Positions 53,614-62,736 of a stretch of 64,000 nt of DNA are shown here, one piece after another. Under the pieces are notes generated by a model. That model had not been told where the DNA came from and ran no database searches. It saw only the letters and a list, made by a program, of their open reading frames with translations. The stretch's first letter is position 1. The number at the start of each line of letters is the position of its first letter. Position numbers and translations under genes: made by a program. The stretch comes from Permianibacter fluminis (GTDB lineage Bacteria; Pseudomonadota; Gammaproteobacteria; Enterobacterales; Permianibacteraceae), in NCBI RefSeq assembly GCF_013179735.1, contig NZ_JABMEG010000001.1:1054001-1118000 (forward strand), read 5' to 3'.

Positions 53614-56160
53614 ATGCCCCGTATGTGGATAGCGTTTGCCTCAATTGGGTTGGGTTTGCTGTGCGCAGCGAATGCCAACGCCGCACGCGAACCGGTGCTC
53701 AAACAAATCCAGCTGCCGCACAGCTATTACTGGCGCGAGATGTATCTGCCGCAGCTGAGCAGCGGGCCGTCCGCTGCGGCGTTTTTGCCGGATGGCAAGT
53801 CGGTGGTGTACAGCATGGCGGGATCGTTGTGGCGACAAGCGCTTGGCAGCGACGACGCCAGCGAGCTGACGCATGGCCCCGGTTACGACTATCAACCGGA
53901 CGTTGCGCCGGACGGTCGCAGCCTGATCTTTGTTCGCCACGATCAGGATGCGCTCGAACTGTGGCGGCTGGATCTCACAACCGGCAAACAGCAGCAACTG
54001 ACACGCAGCGGGGTCAGCAATGTCGAGCCGCGGCTGTCGCCGGATGGCAGGCAACTGGCGTTTGTTTCCACCCGGGCCGACGAGCACGGTGACAATGCCG
54101 GCCGCTTCAATCTCTATCTGGCTGATGTGACCGATGCGGGGCTGGCCAATATCCGGCCGTTGGTCGCCAACCGGCAAAGCAAAATCGATCGCTATTACTA
54201 CAGCACGTTTGATCACGCGGTGAATCCGTCCTGGAGTCCGGATGGCAAACGCATTGTTTACGTCGGCAACCCGGAGGTCGCCTGGGGCAGCGGTGATCTG
54301 TGGTCGGTGTCGGTCAGCGATCCGAATGATCGTTATCGGGTGCTGGTGGAAGAAACCACCTGGGCCGCCAAACCGGAATTTGCTCCCGATGGCAAACGCC
54401 TGCTGTACAGCAGCTATCAAGGTCGACAATGGCATCAATTGTGGCTGACCACGGCGACTGGGCAATCGCCATTGCCGCTGACGTTTGGTGAGTTTGATCG
54501 GCGCAATGCCCGCTGGTCACGTGATGGTCAGCGTGTGCTTTATATCAGCAACGAGCAGGGCAACAGCAGTCTCTGGCTGCAGGATGTCATCGGCGGCAAA
54601 CGGCAACAAATTACCGCCAACAGCCGCCACTTTCAGCGCCCGATAGCCGAGCTGCGACTGCAACTGCGTGACGACCGGGGCCAGCCGCTGGCGGCACGGG
54701 TGACCGCGCTGGCCAGTGACGGCCGCCATTACGGTCCCGATGACAGCTGGCTGCATGCCGATGACGGTTTTGACCGGCGCCAACAAGCCCATGAACATCA
54801 CTACTTTCATTGCCAGCAACGCTGCGTGCTGACCGCGCCGGTGGGTGAGCTGACGCTGATCATCCAGCATGGTTTCGCGATGAGCATCGCGCAGCAAACG
54901 CTGCAACTGAAGCCGGGCAGCCGCGAGCTGACCGTGACCCTGCACGACAATGCGCTGCCAGCCGAATTTGGCTCGCACCTCAGCGCCGATCTGCATGTGC
55001 ACATGAACTACGGTGGCCAGTACCGCCAGCAGCTCGCCGGCTTGGCGGCACAGGCGCAGGCCGAAGATCTGGATGTCGTTTACAACCTGATCGTCAACAA
55101 AGAGCAGCGAATTCCGGATATCGGCGAATTCAAGACCACAGCCGACCAGTTCGGGCCGACCACGATTTTTCAAGGTCAGGAATTTCATACCAGCTACTGG
55201 GGCCATCTCGGCCTGCTGCATCTGGATGACCATTATCTGACGCCTGATTTCAGCAGCTACCGGCATACCGCACTCGCCTCGCCGTATCCGCATAACGGCG
55301 TCATTGCCGATCTGGCGCATGAACAACAGGCGTTGATGGGTTATGTGCATCCCTTCGACTGGCGCATCGTGCCGGAACAAGAAAAGAAGTTGACCAATCT
55401 GCTGCCGGTCGATGTTGCACTCGGCAAGACCGATTACTACGAGCTGGTGTCATTCGCCGACCATCTGGCCACCGCCGAAGTGTGGCATCGGTTGCTCAAT
55501 CTGGGGTTCAAGCTAGCCGCCGCGGCCGGCACCGATGCCATGACCAACTACGCCTCGCTGCGCGGTCCGGTCGGCTTGAATCGGGTGTTTCTCGCGGTCG
55601 AAAAGCCGTCCCCGACGGCATTGAAAGCGGCGATCAAAAACGGTCACGGCTTTGTCAGCAATGCGCCGCTGCTTGGCTTGACCGTCAACGGTGTTGCGCC
55701 CGGTGACACGCTGCAATTGCCGGCCGGAGCAACACGGGTGGAGATCCACGCCGCCGTGCGCTCGAACACGCCGGTGCCGATGGTGGAAATTCTGCACAAC
55801 GGCAAGGTGTTGAAGCGGATCAAAACCGACCGCAGCGGTATGCGCGCCGACTTTTCCGGTGCGCTGGAGCTGACGGAAAGCGGCTGGATTTTGCTGCGCG
55901 CCTATAACCCGGAGCCGCATGCGCTGGTGCAGGATCTGTACGCCTACGGCAGTACCAATCCGGTCTGGCTGGAGCTGCCGGGCAAGCCACAGCGCGCGCC
56001 GGAAGATGCCGCCTATTTTCTGCGCTGGATTGATCGGATCATCGACGATGCCGGTCAGCGCACCGACTACAACACCGAACAGGAGCGCGAGAAGACCCTG
56101 CAGTATCTGCGGGCCGGCCGGGCGGTGTTTGAGGAAAAAGCGAAACCGGCGGCGAAATAA
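53614..56160 (+). CDS. Exported TolB-like propeller fused to a CehA/McbA-type metallohydrolase
   Basis: 848 residues with GGAG upstream. A signal peptide (WIAFASIGLGLLCAANANAA) precedes a beta-propeller built from TolB/PD40 repeats (about 45-340; repeated WSPDGKRIVYV-type motifs). A linker domain is followed by a PHP/CehA-type hydrolase domain (about 470-760) with the metal motif SADLHVHMN and later HTSYWGHLGLLHL and GYVHPFDW. Probably periplasmic or surface. The fusion suggests a large or anchored substrate. It precedes an S9 peptidase that also has PD40-like repeats. Confidence 0.85.
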   Translation: MPRMWIAFASIGLGLLCAANANAAREPVLKQIQLPHSYYWREMYLPQLSSGPSAAAFLPDGKSVVYSMAGSLWRQALGSDDASELTHGPGYDYQPDVAPDGRSLIFVRHDQDALELWRLDLTTGKQQQLTRSGVSNVEPRLSPDGRQLAFVSTRADEHGDNAGRFNLYLADVTDAGLANIRPLVANRQSKIDRYYYSTFDHAVNPSWSPDGKRIVYVGNPEVAWGSGDLWSVSVSDPNDRYRVLVEETTWAAKPEFAPDGKRLLYSSYQGRQWHQLWLTTATGQSPLPLTFGEFDRRNARWSRDGQRVLYISNEQGNSSLWLQDVIGGKRQQITANSRHFQRPIAELRLQLRDDRGQPLAARVTALASDGRHYGPDDSWLHADDGFDRRQQAHEHHYFHCQQRCVLTAPVGELTLIIQHGFAMSIAQQTLQLKPGSRELTVTLHDNALPAEFGSHLSADLHVHMNYGGQYRQQLAGLAAQAQAEDLDVVYNLIVNKEQRIPDIGEFKTTADQFGPTTIFQGQEFHTSYWGHLGLLHLDDHYLTPDFSSYRHTALASPYPHNGVIADLAHEQQALMGYVHPFDWRIVPEQEKKLTNLLPVDVALGKTDYYELVSFADHLATAEVWHRLLNLGFKLAAAAGTDAMTNYASLRGPVGLNRVFLAVEKPSPTALKAAIKNGHGFVSNAPLLGLTVNGVAPGDTLQLPAGATRVEIHAAVRSNTPVPMVEILHNGKVLKRIKTDRSGMRADFSGALELTESGWILLRAYNPEPHALVQDLYAYGSTNPVWLELPGKPQRAPEDAAYFLRWIDRIIDDAGQRTDYNTEQEREKTLQYLRAGRAVFEEKAKPAAK

Positions 56161-56292
56161 AAAGGGCGCGTCATGTCTGGCGATTTTTATCGAAATAGTC
56201 TCGCAGTGCCGGTTCAGCAATGAGTCGAATTCATCAGAACACTTTTGCGTGAATTGCGCCGGTGCGTTGCGGCGCCAGAAAGGAGAATGTCC

Positions 56293-58341
56293 GTGAACAT
56301 GAAGTTTGCTGCCAACCCGGCCTGGGCGACCGTGCTGCTCGGCATTGCGTGTGTGGCCACCGCGGCGGAAAAACCGGCGCTTGAGCTGTCCGACATGGCC
56401 CGACTGCAAGACGTCAGTTCGCCGGTATTTGCTCCCGACAACGAGCGCATCGCCTATGTCGTGAGCACGGCCAATACCGACAGTGATGCCAGCGTCAGCG
56501 ATCTGTGGCTGGTCTCGTATCGGGGTGGCGCGCCACGGCAATTGACCCAGACGCCGTTTGCCAGTGAATGGTCGCCACGCTGGAGTCCGGATGGTAAATG
56601 GCTGGCGTTTCTGTCCGATCGCGGTGACGACGAAAGTACGCAACTCTGGCTGCTGCCAGCCGATGGCGGTGAAGCGCGTCAGCTCAGTTCCCTGAAAGCC
56701 GGCATCGAGGACTTTGACTGGGCGCCGGATGGCAAGCGCATCGTGCTGGTGGCGGAAGACCCGGCGCCGGAGCAGGGCAAAGATTCGCGCGGCAAGGACA
56801 AGCCGGAACCGCCGCGCGTCATCACCCGCTATCAATTCAAGGAAGACGGCCGCGATTATCTGACCGATCGCTACCAGCATCTGTATCTGCTGAATGTCGC
56901 CGACGGCAGTGCCGAGCAGATTACCACTGGCAGTCAGGACGATATGCTGCCGGCTTGGTCGCCCGATGGTAAGCAGATCGCATTTGTCTCGCGTCGCGTT
57001 GCTGGCACAGCAGGTGATGCCGAGCGCACGCTGAACTTTGATGTCTACACAGTCGCCCCGGCCGTCGGTAGTGAGGCGCGCCGGATCAGCGCCTTCAACG
57101 GCACCGATGTCGATCCATACTGGGAATCACGCCCCGAGTGGTCACCGGATAGTCGCAAACTGGTCTGGCTGCAAAGCGGTGAAGACAAATGGATTTACTA
57201 CGCGCCGTGGCAGCTGACCGTCGCCGATTTGGTCAGCGGCAAAATCACCACGCCGGCCCGGATTGATCGCTGTTTCTACAAACCGCGTTGGTCGGCTGAT
57301 GGCAAATCAATTTACGCGCTGGTCGAACAAAGCCGCAATACCTGGCTGGCCCAAATCGATCCCAATGAAAGCAATCCAGCCAACGCCATTCGCTACGTCA
57401 GCGACGGCAACCGCTTTGGCTACGACTACGCGCTCAGCAAAAATGGCCGCATCGCACTGCTCGACAGCGATGACCGCACGCCGTTTGAACTGACCGCGCT
57501 GGAACCCGGTGCCAAGCAGCCGGGCCGCGCGCTGACCGCGCACAATCAGTTCCTGACCGAGCGTAAGCTGCAACCCGCCGAAGACATCAGCTTTACCAGT
57601 GACGGCCAACGCATCGACGGCTTTCTGATGAAACCGGTTGGCTATGAACCGGGCAAGCGTTACCCGACCATCCTGCGCATCCATGGCGGCCCGGTTTATC
57701 AGTTCTCGCACGAATTCATGTTTGACTGGCAGTTCTATGCCGCCAAGGGTTTTGCCGTGGTTGCGGTCAATCCGCGCGGTTCGTCCGGTCGCGGTTTTGA
57801 TTTCGCCAAGGCCATTTACGCCGACTGGGGCAATGTCGATGTCAAAGACGTACTGGCCGGCGTCGATCATGTGGTCAAACTGGGCGTTGCCGATCCGGAC
57901 CGGCTCGGCGTCGGTGGCTGGAGCTATGGTTCGATCTTGACCAACTACGTCATTGCCAGCGACAAACGATTCAAAGCGGCCGTCAGCGGTGCCGGCACCT
58001 CGAACATGCTCGGCAATTACGGTCACGATCAATACGTGCGCGAATACGAGCTGGAGCTTGGCAGACCCTGGGAGAATTTTGACGCCTACGCCAGAGTCAG
58101 TTTCCCGTTCCTGCATGCCGACCGCATCAGCACGCCCACGCTGTTCCAGTGCGCGGAAAAAGATTTCAATGTGCCCTGTCTCGGCGCCGAGCAGATGTAT
58201 CAGGCGCTGCGCTCACTGCGGGTGCCGACCCAGCTGGTGATTTTCCCCGGCGAGAATCATGGCCTGACGGTACCGAGCTATTTGCAGGACCGCTTGCAGC
58301 GCAATCTGGAGTGGTATGAACGTTTTCTGAAAACGCCGTAG
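56293..58341 (+). CDS. S9 family peptidase (prolyl-oligopeptidase type), GTG start
   Basis: 682 residues. The GTG at 56293 is chosen because AGGAG lies 7 nt upstream; ATGs at 56287 and 56299 are alternatives. A signal peptide leads into an N-terminal TolB/PD40 propeller (RWSPDGKWLAFLSD, AWSPDGKQIAFVS). The C-terminal alpha/beta hydrolase has the nucleophile in GGWSYGS, Asp in CAEKDFNVP and His in PGENHGL, the full triad. Cleaves peptides, often with proline or small N-terminal residues; probably exported. It follows the CehA fusion on the same strand. Confidence 0.93.
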   Translation: MNMKFAANPAWATVLLGIACVATAAEKPALELSDMARLQDVSSPVFAPDNERIAYVVSTANTDSDASVSDLWLVSYRGGAPRQLTQTPFASEWSPRWSPDGKWLAFLSDRGDDESTQLWLLPADGGEARQLSSLKAGIEDFDWAPDGKRIVLVAEDPAPEQGKDSRGKDKPEPPRVITRYQFKEDGRDYLTDRYQHLYLLNVADGSAEQITTGSQDDMLPAWSPDGKQIAFVSRRVAGTAGDAERTLNFDVYTVAPAVGSEARRISAFNGTDVDPYWESRPEWSPDSRKLVWLQSGEDKWIYYAPWQLTVADLVSGKITTPARIDRCFYKPRWSADGKSIYALVEQSRNTWLAQIDPNESNPANAIRYVSDGNRFGYDYALSKNGRIALLDSDDRTPFELTALEPGAKQPGRALTAHNQFLTERKLQPAEDISFTSDGQRIDGFLMKPVGYEPGKRYPTILRIHGGPVYQFSHEFMFDWQFYAAKGFAVVAVNPRGSSGRGFDFAKAIYADWGNVDVKDVLAGVDHVVKLGVADPDRLGVGGWSYGSILTNYVIASDKRFKAAVSGAGTSNMLGNYGHDQYVREYELELGRPWENFDAYARVSFPFLHADRISTPTLFQCAEKDFNVPCLGAEQMYQALRSLRVPTQLVIFPGENHGLTVPSYLQDRLQRNLEWYERFLKTP

Positions 58342-58409
58342 CGAGTGTGCGGGGTGAGGAAAAACGTGAAGGCAAAATATCAGGGATTCGGTGCGGGCGG
58401 TGTTGCGCG

Positions 58410-58549
58410 GAGCGGCAACTACCCCACCCCGACCCTCCCCTTCACAGGGGAGGGGGCATCTCGGCTCATCGCTCATCAAGGCCGGGGAGGTGCCAAGTCA
58501 CTCCCTCCCCTGTCAAGGGGAGGGTCGGGGTGGGGTAATTGCCGCTCCC
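58410..58549. repeat. Long inverted repeat of CCCTCCCC-family elements
   Basis: 58410-58457 and the reverse complement of 58501-58548 match at nearly all of 48 positions. Each arm contains its own CCCTCCCC/GGGGAGGG palindrome and the flank GGAGCGGCAAYTACCCC. The pair lies between the converging S9 and DmpA-type genes, and could act as a transcription barrier. Confidence 0.85.
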
Positions 58550-58602
58550 AATTCGCCGCAGGCATCACCCGCAACAAAATCGCTGGCTCAGCGTTCACCC
58601 AT

Positions 58603-59829
58603 TCAACGCCTCAACACCGGCCCCAACCGGTTGTACTGCTTCATCACCTTTTGCAGCGACTTGTGATCAATTGCCACGGCCCGGTGGCCGTCGGCACCGG
58701 TCATGGTCCTGGCCGCGACCAGCGCATTGATGATCGCTTCTTCCGTTGCCTGCACGGTCGCCAGAAACAGCGGGTCCAGCGCACTGTTGCCGAGTGTCTG
58801 CACGGTTTGCAATTCGGTTTGGCTGGCGTCTTTGTTGGCGGTACTGAATGCCAGGAAAATATCGCCGGAACCGTCACCGGCGTAACTGCCATTGCGCGCC
58901 AGTCCGAGCGCGGCGCGCTTCACCAGCCGTTTCAGCTGGTGCGGCAACAGCGGCGCATCGGTGCCAACGACAATGATGATCGAACCGGTATCGCCGGCTG
59001 GCTGGGTCGCGGTCGGTTCGTCGTAGGCCTTGTCCGCTGTCAGATGCTTGCCAACCGGCACACCGGCAATGCGCAGCTCTTCGCGGACACCGTAATTGGC
59101 TTGCACCAGCACCCCGACGGTGTAGCTGATGTTGTTTACCGCGATGACGCGCGAGGCGGTACCCGTACCGCATTTGAATTGATGGCAGATCATGCCGGTG
59201 CCGCCGCCGACATTGCCTTCAGCCAGCGGTCCGCTGTGCGCGCTGTCGAGCGCCGCGAATGCATGTTCCGGTTTGACGTGAAAACCGTTGATGTCATTCA
59301 ACCAACCGTCCCAGGTTTCCCCGACCACCGGCAACGACCACCAATAACCACTGTCATCGGCGCCACCCTGTTTGATGCGCCAGGCAATCACCGCGTCGTG
59401 GACCACGCCAACACTGTGGGTGTTGGTGATCATGATGGGACCTTCCAGAAAACCGCTTTCATCGAGCCAATGGCTGCCGGTGAATTCACCATTGCCGTTC
59501 AGCGAAAACAGGCCGGCATAAACCAGCTCGTTCACGCTGTCATGACCACGCGGCAGAATCGCGGTGACACCGGTTCGGATGGCGGCGCCACTTGCGTCAT
59601 CGGCCTGCAACGTGTGATAACCCACGGTAACACCGGCGACGTCGGTCAACGTATTCCAGCGCCCCGGCGTGCCGTCAAACGGGATGCCCAAATCACGGGC
59701 ACGTACGGGCGCTGGTTCAGCGCGCGAGTCGGCAGCCTGGCTGACCGGTAATAACAGTAAAAGGCAATTGAAAACCAGAGCCGGACCGATTTTTCCGGGC
59801 CGAAGATGGCGATGCAGGAAATTGCGCAT
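58603..59829 (-). CDS. DmpA/BapA-type self-processing aminopeptidase (peptidase family P1/S58)
   Basis: 408 residues with an N-terminal signal (LVFNCLLLLLPVSQAAD). Motifs of the family: GNVGGGTGMICHQFKCGTGTASR, ITNTHSVGVVHDAVI, and the autocleavage site DTG|SIIIVVGTDAPLLPHQL, where Ser283 would be the N-terminal nucleophile of the mature beta chain. DmpA is an L-aminopeptidase/D-amidase, and BapA relatives release beta-amino acids from peptides. A Cys replaces the usual Gly in the KGG block (KCGTG). Probably periplasmic. Confidence 0.92.
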   Translation of the reverse strand: MRNFLHRHLRPGKIGPALVFNCLLLLLPVSQAADSRAEPAPVRARDLGIPFDGTPGRWNTLTDVAGVTVGYHTLQADDASGAAIRTGVTAILPRGHDSVNELVYAGLFSLNGNGEFTGSHWLDESGFLEGPIMITNTHSVGVVHDAVIAWRIKQGGADDSGYWWSLPVVGETWDGWLNDINGFHVKPEHAFAALDSAHSGPLAEGNVGGGTGMICHQFKCGTGTASRVIAVNNISYTVGVLVQANYGVREELRIAGVPVGKHLTADKAYDEPTATQPAGDTGSIIIVVGTDAPLLPHQLKRLVKRAALGLARNGSYAGDGSGDIFLAFSTANKDASQTELQTVQTLGNSALDPLFLATVQATEEAIINALVAARTMTGADGHRAVAIDHKSLQKVMKQYNRLGPVLRR

Positions 59830-59917
59830 GGCAGGACTCGCACAGTGGAACCTGGCGACAGTTCAACATGGCCGACGCCGAATCTCAATGCTGGCCTTTT
59901 CACAGTCGGAGTAAGTG

Positions 59918-60994
59918 ATGAGTCATTTGTTGCACTGCCAAAAACTCGAGCTGGATCACGCGCGGGCCTTGCACGCGTCGTTCTATAACGATCCCATCTG
60001 GCTGGCGCACGAGCAGCAGCAGGTGTTTGCCCGCAGCTGGCAATTGGTGGCGCATACCGGTGATTTGGCGGCCGCTGGTGATCACGTCGCGACCGATGTC
60101 GCCGGCAAGCCGGTACTGATTGTTCGACAAGCGGACAATTCACTGAAAGCGTTTTACAACGTCTGCCGGCATCGGGCCGGCCCCATCGCCACCTGCAATG
60201 GTCGGGGCGCCAAGGCGCTGCACTGCGCCTACCACGGCTGGACCTACACGCTCGCCGGCCAGCTGCGCTCGGCGCCGGAAATGCAAGGCGCCTGTGATTT
60301 TGATGTCACGCAAATCCAGTTGCCGGAAATTGCCGTGCGGGAATGGCAGGGGCTGGTATTTGTTGCCCTAGCCGCGGATGCACCAGCGTTTGACGAGATG
60401 TTTGCCGGCATTGTCGAGCGTATCAAACCGATTGATATCAGCGCGCTGCGCTTTCACAGCCGGGTGCATTACGACATCGATTGCAACTGGAAGGTCTACA
60501 TCGACAACTTCCTCGAAGGCTATCACCTGCCGCATGTGCATCCGGGCTTGTCCAAGGTGCTCGATTACCGTTCCTATGACACCGAGCTGCATCGCTGGTA
60601 TTCGTTGCAGCATTCGCCCATCCGCAACAACGACGGCATCTACGGCGATGGCAATGCCTGGTACTACTTTGTTTATCCGAACATCATGCTGAATATCGTC
60701 CCGGGCCGGATGCAGACCAACCGCATCTTGCCGCTTGGCTACAACCGTTGCCGCATCGAGTTTGACTACTACTACAGCGACGATCCGGCCGTGCACGCCC
60801 GCATCCAGAACGAGCAGTCTTTCAGTGACGAGATCCAGCAGGAAGACATCGACATTTGTCTGGCGGTGCAGCGCGGCCTGCAATCCGGCAGTTACGAAGC
60901 CGGCCGGCTCTGCCCGAAACGCGAAAGCGGTGTCTGGCATTTTCAGAACCTGTTGCGTGACGCCTATCGCCAGGCCATACCGGTGCAGCAGTGA
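59918..60994 (+). CDS. Rieske non-heme iron oxygenase, alpha subunit
   Basis: 358 residues from ATG 59918, with GGAG 7 nt upstream; an in-frame GTG is one codon before. The [2Fe-2S] Rieske centre is CRHRAG with CAYHGW. The mononuclear iron site lies in DNFLEGYHLPHVHPGL. Compact single-component-like oxygenases of this look include choline/carnitine/betaine and stachydrine demethylases. It sits 3 genes from a DgcA-like demethylase, so N-methylated amine or betaine substrates are plausible. The reductase partner is not in the window. Confidence 0.9.
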   Translation: MSHLLHCQKLELDHARALHASFYNDPIWLAHEQQQVFARSWQLVAHTGDLAAAGDHVATDVAGKPVLIVRQADNSLKAFYNVCRHRAGPIATCNGRGAKALHCAYHGWTYTLAGQLRSAPEMQGACDFDVTQIQLPEIAVREWQGLVFVALAADAPAFDEMFAGIVERIKPIDISALRFHSRVHYDIDCNWKVYIDNFLEGYHLPHVHPGLSKVLDYRSYDTELHRWYSLQHSPIRNNDGIYGDGNAWYYFVYPNIMLNIVPGRMQTNRILPLGYNRCRIEFDYYYSDDPAVHARIQNEQSFSDEIQQEDIDICLAVQRGLQSGSYEAGRLCPKRESGVWHFQNLLRDAYRQAIPVQQ

Positions 60995-61015
60995 CCCTGC
61001 TAATTTGTCATGCCG

Positions 61016-61066
61016 GCTTCGGCAACTTCTCCTGCGTTGCTCTACCTCCTGCATCCATGCAGTCGT
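61016..61066 (-). repeat. 51-bp dispersed repeat, copy 2
   Basis: Reverse complement of 2349-2399 with one mismatch. It lies in the 160-bp gap between the Rieske oxygenase and the permease genes. Confidence 0.85.
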
Positions 61067-61155
61067 GCGCCGGGGCGACAGGTACATGTCGAGTAGTTCT
61101 GTTCCAATTCGCTCGTCGGTGAGCAAAAAACAATAAACAGAAATCGGGAGATAGC

Positions 61156-62505
61156 ATGAGCCAGCACGAACAACCACGACGCGAACTGGGTTTCTGGATG
61201 TGCACCGCGTTGGTCATTGGCAACACCATCGGCATTGGTATTTTCATGATGCCGGCGTCGCTGGCGCCGTATGGCCTGAATGCCTTCAGCGGTTGGCTGG
61301 TCACCGTCATCGGCTGCATTTTTCTGGCGAAGATTTTCGCGGGTCTGGCTCAGCATCTGGCCCACGAAGACGGACCGTATGGCTACACCCGGCGGGCGCT
61401 CGGCGGTGGCGTGGCGTTCACCGTGCTGTGGTGTTACTGGGTGTCGGTGTGGGTGACCAATGCGACGCTGGCAGTCGGCGTGGTCAGCTATCTTTCGTTC
61501 TTTGTGCCGGCGCTGAATGCGTCGCCGTGGTTACCGCCGGTGGCCGCGCTGGCGCTGCTCTGGGGCTTTGTCCTGATCAATCTGCGCGGTGTCCGCACGG
61601 CCGGTTGGGTGCAGATCATTACCACCGTACTCAAGCTGCTGCCGATGCTGGCGGTGATGGCGCTCGGAGCTTGGTTGCTGCTGACGGATGCCGGCGCTTA
61701 TCAACAACATGTGCCGAGCAATCCGCTGTCAATGGACGCCACGGTGACCGCGTCAACCATAGCGCTGTTTGCCATGCTCGGCATCGAGAGCGCCACCATT
61801 CCGGCCGGCAAGGTGCGCGACCCGGCGCGCACCATTCCGCGCGCGACCTTGTTTGGCACCATTCTGACCGCGGTGATTTATATCGCGGTATCGGCGGTGC
61901 CCATGTTGCTGATCCCGCAGGACGCGCTGACGCAAAGCAACGCACCGTTTGCGGATCTGTTCAGCCAACGCATCGGCTCCGGTTTTGGTCAGCTGCTGGC
62001 CGGCTTCGTCGTCATCAGCGGCCTCGGTGCCTTGAATGGCTGGACCCTGCTCGCCGGTGAACTGACCCAGTCATTCGCCCGTCACGGTGGCTTTCCGAAA
62101 GTGTTTGGCGCCACCAATCACCGAGGTGTGCCGGTGCTGGCCTTTGTGATGACCGCCGGCCTCGCCAGCGTGATGATCTTGATGAACTACAGCAAATCGA
62201 TGGCGCAGGGCTTCACGTTTTTCAGCGTCGTGGTCACCGCGGCCAACTTGCCGTTGTACCTGTTCTGCTCGCTGTCGGTGCTGGTGCTGTGGAAGCGCGG
62301 CGAAATTGCCACCCTCGGCAAAAAAGAAGGCAGCTTGCTGGTCGCTGCCGTGCTGGCAATCGCCTATGCCGTCTGGGCGTTTATCGGTATCGGTCACGAA
62401 TCATTTTTGTGGGCGCTCGCGCTCGCGCTGATGGGCCTGCCGGTGTATCTGTGGATGCGCTGGCAGCGTCGGCGGGAGGCGAGGGCGGTAGCGGCGGCAA
62501 GCTAA
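61156..62505 (+). CDS. APC-family amino acid permease
   Basis: 449 residues with GGGAG upstream. About 12 transmembrane helices and the APC opening motif VIGNTIGIGIFMMPASLAPYG, then LFAMLGIESATIPAGKVRDPARTIPRA. Resembles the basic amino acid/polyamine antiporter branch (AdiC/PotE-like). Placed between the Rieske oxygenase and the DgcA-like gene, it may import the compound they degrade. The substrate is not resolvable from sequence alone. Confidence 0.92.
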   Translation: MSQHEQPRRELGFWMCTALVIGNTIGIGIFMMPASLAPYGLNAFSGWLVTVIGCIFLAKIFAGLAQHLAHEDGPYGYTRRALGGGVAFTVLWCYWVSVWVTNATLAVGVVSYLSFFVPALNASPWLPPVAALALLWGFVLINLRGVRTAGWVQIITTVLKLLPMLAVMALGAWLLLTDAGAYQQHVPSNPLSMDATVTASTIALFAMLGIESATIPAGKVRDPARTIPRATLFGTILTAVIYIAVSAVPMLLIPQDALTQSNAPFADLFSQRIGSGFGQLLAGFVVISGLGALNGWTLLAGELTQSFARHGGFPKVFGATNHRGVPVLAFVMTAGLASVMILMNYSKSMAQGFTFFSVVVTAANLPLYLFCSLSVLVLWKRGEIATLGKKEGSLLVAAVLAIAYAVWAFIGIGHESFLWALALALMGLPVYLWMRWQRRREARAVAAAS

Positions 62506-62535
62506 GTTTTGCACCAAGTGACAGCAAACCAACAG

Positions 62536-62664
62536 CACCCCCAACCCCTCCTCGTGAGAGGAGGGGAGTGTAAGGCGTTCCCCTCCTTGTCAAGGGCGAG
62601 CGGGGAGAGAGCACAATGCGAGTGCATTGTGCGCCCGCGTAGCGCCAAGCGTTCTGCGCTTGGC
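62536..62664. repeat. Cluster of palindromes upstream of the DgcA-like gene
   Basis: CCCCTCCTCGTGAGAGGAGGGG at 62541-62566 (a hairpin related to the CCCTCCCC family), then GCACAATGC/GCATTGTGC (62611-62632) and GCCAAGCG/CGCTTGGC (about 62645-62664). No gene is visible here (62506-62736). Confidence 0.7.
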
Positions 62665-62736
62665 CGGGCGGGGCTAGGGGTGGTTGAGCGCAGCCAGACT
62701 CCACGCCGGATGGACGAGAAAATATCGGAGTAACCC

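Noticed and set aside
58410-58549. CRISPR or attenuator array
   Set aside because: Only two inverted copies exist, with no regular spacers, so it is not a CRISPR; it has no adjacent leader peptide, so it is not an attenuator.
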